Assembly (NCBI GenBank): GCA_032690845.1
Contig: CM064434.1
Span: 30,029,069-30,093,068 of the forward strand
Reading direction: 5' to 3'
From: Eleusine coracana subsp. coracana
Taxonomy: Eukaryota > Streptophyta > Magnoliopsida > Poales > Poaceae
DNA length: 64,000 nucleotides
Within the stretch, counting starts at the first letter, position 1; the number at the start of each line of letters is the position of its first letter. Positions 63,083 to 64,000 of the stretch are shown here, in pieces. The position numbers and the translations under genes were made by a program. The notes beneath the pieces were generated by a model that saw only the letters and a program-made list of their open reading frames with translations, was not told the DNA's origin and made no database searches.

Positions 63083-64000
63083 ATGATTGATATTATCAAA
63101 GGTTTCAAGGGACAGACTGATATGATGAACAAAAACACAAAGAAAAGAGTTAGGAGTGAAATGAGAAAATTTATATGGGCTGACCCATACTTGTATAAGT
63201 ATTGCCAGGACGGAGCAGTGCGAAATGTGTACCCAGAGAAGAAAGAGCGAGCATTCTAGCAAAATGTCACTCTTTGGATTACGGGGGACATTATGGCTAC
63301 TTCCGAACACAGGCAAAGGTATGGGCGGGTGGTTTCTATTGGCCTACTATGCATGAGGATGCAAAAAGATATGTTGCAACATGTGCTCAATGCCAACGAT
63401 TAGGGAATGTTAACAGTAGAAATGCAATGCCTCTTAAGTATAATCTTCAAGTTGATATCTTTGATGTTTCGGGTATGGACTTCATGGGACCATTTGTGAA
63501 TTCTCATGGTTGCGAGTATATATTGGTTGTCATTGATTATGTATCCAAGTGGGTCGAAGCAATGGCTTGCAAGGCCAATACCACAAGAGAATCGAGGAGT
63601 ATACTCCAAGAGCAGATATACCCTAGGTATGGAGTACTAAGGATAATAATTACCGATGGAGGATCCTATTTTACAAGAGGAGACTTTACTAGGTTTTTGG
63701 CTAAATCTGGTTCATGAACATAGAATTGGAACAGTCTATCATCCCCAATCAAATGGACAAGCAGAAACATCAAGTAAGCAATTAAAAGGGATTTTGCAGA
63801 AGATTGTTACAAAGGAAGGAAAAGATTGGGCCACAAAGCTTAATGGAGCATTATGGGCATATAGGACGGCATTCAAGACACCAATTGGCATGACACCATT
63901 ACAATTTGTCTATGGAAAATGATGTCACCTACCGGTGGAATTGGAACATAAGGCTTATTGGGCAATAAAAGAGATGAGCTTGGATCTTGATGCCGCCAGC
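63083..64000 (+). pseudogene. pol: Athila copy 2 integrase, cut by the window end
   Basis: As 5841-6757. It has a TAG near 63257 that copy 1 lacks (copy 1 has TGG). It keeps QSNGQAETSSKQLKG, which is disturbed in copy 1, and the frame past that motif is open to 63922. Confidence 0.88.

Larger units (their letters stand above)
57283..64000. repeat. Large duplicated block, copy 2
   Basis: Matches 1-6757 and runs off the window. The differences include a 39-bp deletion in gag, a 1-bp deletion in RNase H near 62637 and a 1-bp difference near 63890. Confidence 0.95.
58373..64000 (+). mobile_element. Athila-like gypsy element, copy 2, 5' part
   Basis: The same insertion as 1091-11185, cut off by the window end at the integrase C-terminus. 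It shares the early stops and the FMDY change in RT, and has its own further lesions. Confidence 0.95.

Overview
The window is a piece of a plant nuclear genome, most likely a grass (Poaceae). It consists almost entirely of nested, decayed LTR retrotransposons. I found no host gene, tRNA, rRNA or CRISPR array. The grass call rests on the types of element: Sirevirus copia elements with CCGGAC/GTCCGG dyads in their LTRs, Tat, Athila and Tekay gypsy elements, and a Tat element with a spliced antisense gene. I cannot name the genus. Most LTR borders below are fixed by TG...CA ends, 5-bp target-site duplications (TSDs), primer-binding sites (PBS) or polypurine tracts (PPT).

Layout. 1-1090 and 11186-12122: a minus-strand Sirevirus (A), split by a full-length 10.1-kb plus-strand Athila-like gypsy element (1091-11185, TSD GCCCA). 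12123-12855: two Sirevirus LTR scraps. 12856-21906: a minus-strand Tekay/Del chromovirus (D: RT, protease, gag, upstream coiled-coil ORF, PBS, 4.35-kb 5' LTR). 21907-29043: the 3' part of a plus-strand Sirevirus (B). 29044-40109: a plus-strand Tat gypsy element (H). 40110-44537: a minus-strand Sirevirus of a second family (C). 44538-46582: fragments, including a Tekay-like RT (E). 46583-48827: the 5' LTR and gag start of a plus-strand Sirevirus (G). 48828-52679: the 3' LTR and integrase of a minus-strand Tekay (F). 52680-58372: a minus-strand Sirevirus (A'). 58373-64000: the start of a second Athila copy.

The main result is that 57283-64000 repeats 1-6757, including the same Athila insertion at the same base of the same Sirevirus, with about 1-1.5% divergence by hand count. 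G/F/A'/Athila on the right and Athila/A/D/B on the left fit together as the left and right parts of one nest seen in two copies. The G gag stops at ATTGT where F begins, and B resumes at ATTGT directly after D, in the same reading frame. Order of events inferred: E, then G/B, then Tekay D/F, then A/A', then Athila, then duplication with a period near 57.3 kb (or a false duplication in the assembly).

The elements once encoded capsid (gag), protease, reverse transcriptase, RNase H and integrase for a copy-and-paste cycle. All are now broken by stops, frameshifts, deletions or loss of catalytic residues. The most unusual content is a set of palindromes spaced 21 bp apart across the whole Athila element, a three-frame extra gene in that element preceded by a TATA-like box, and repeated loss of the integrase catalytic glutamate in four different elements.
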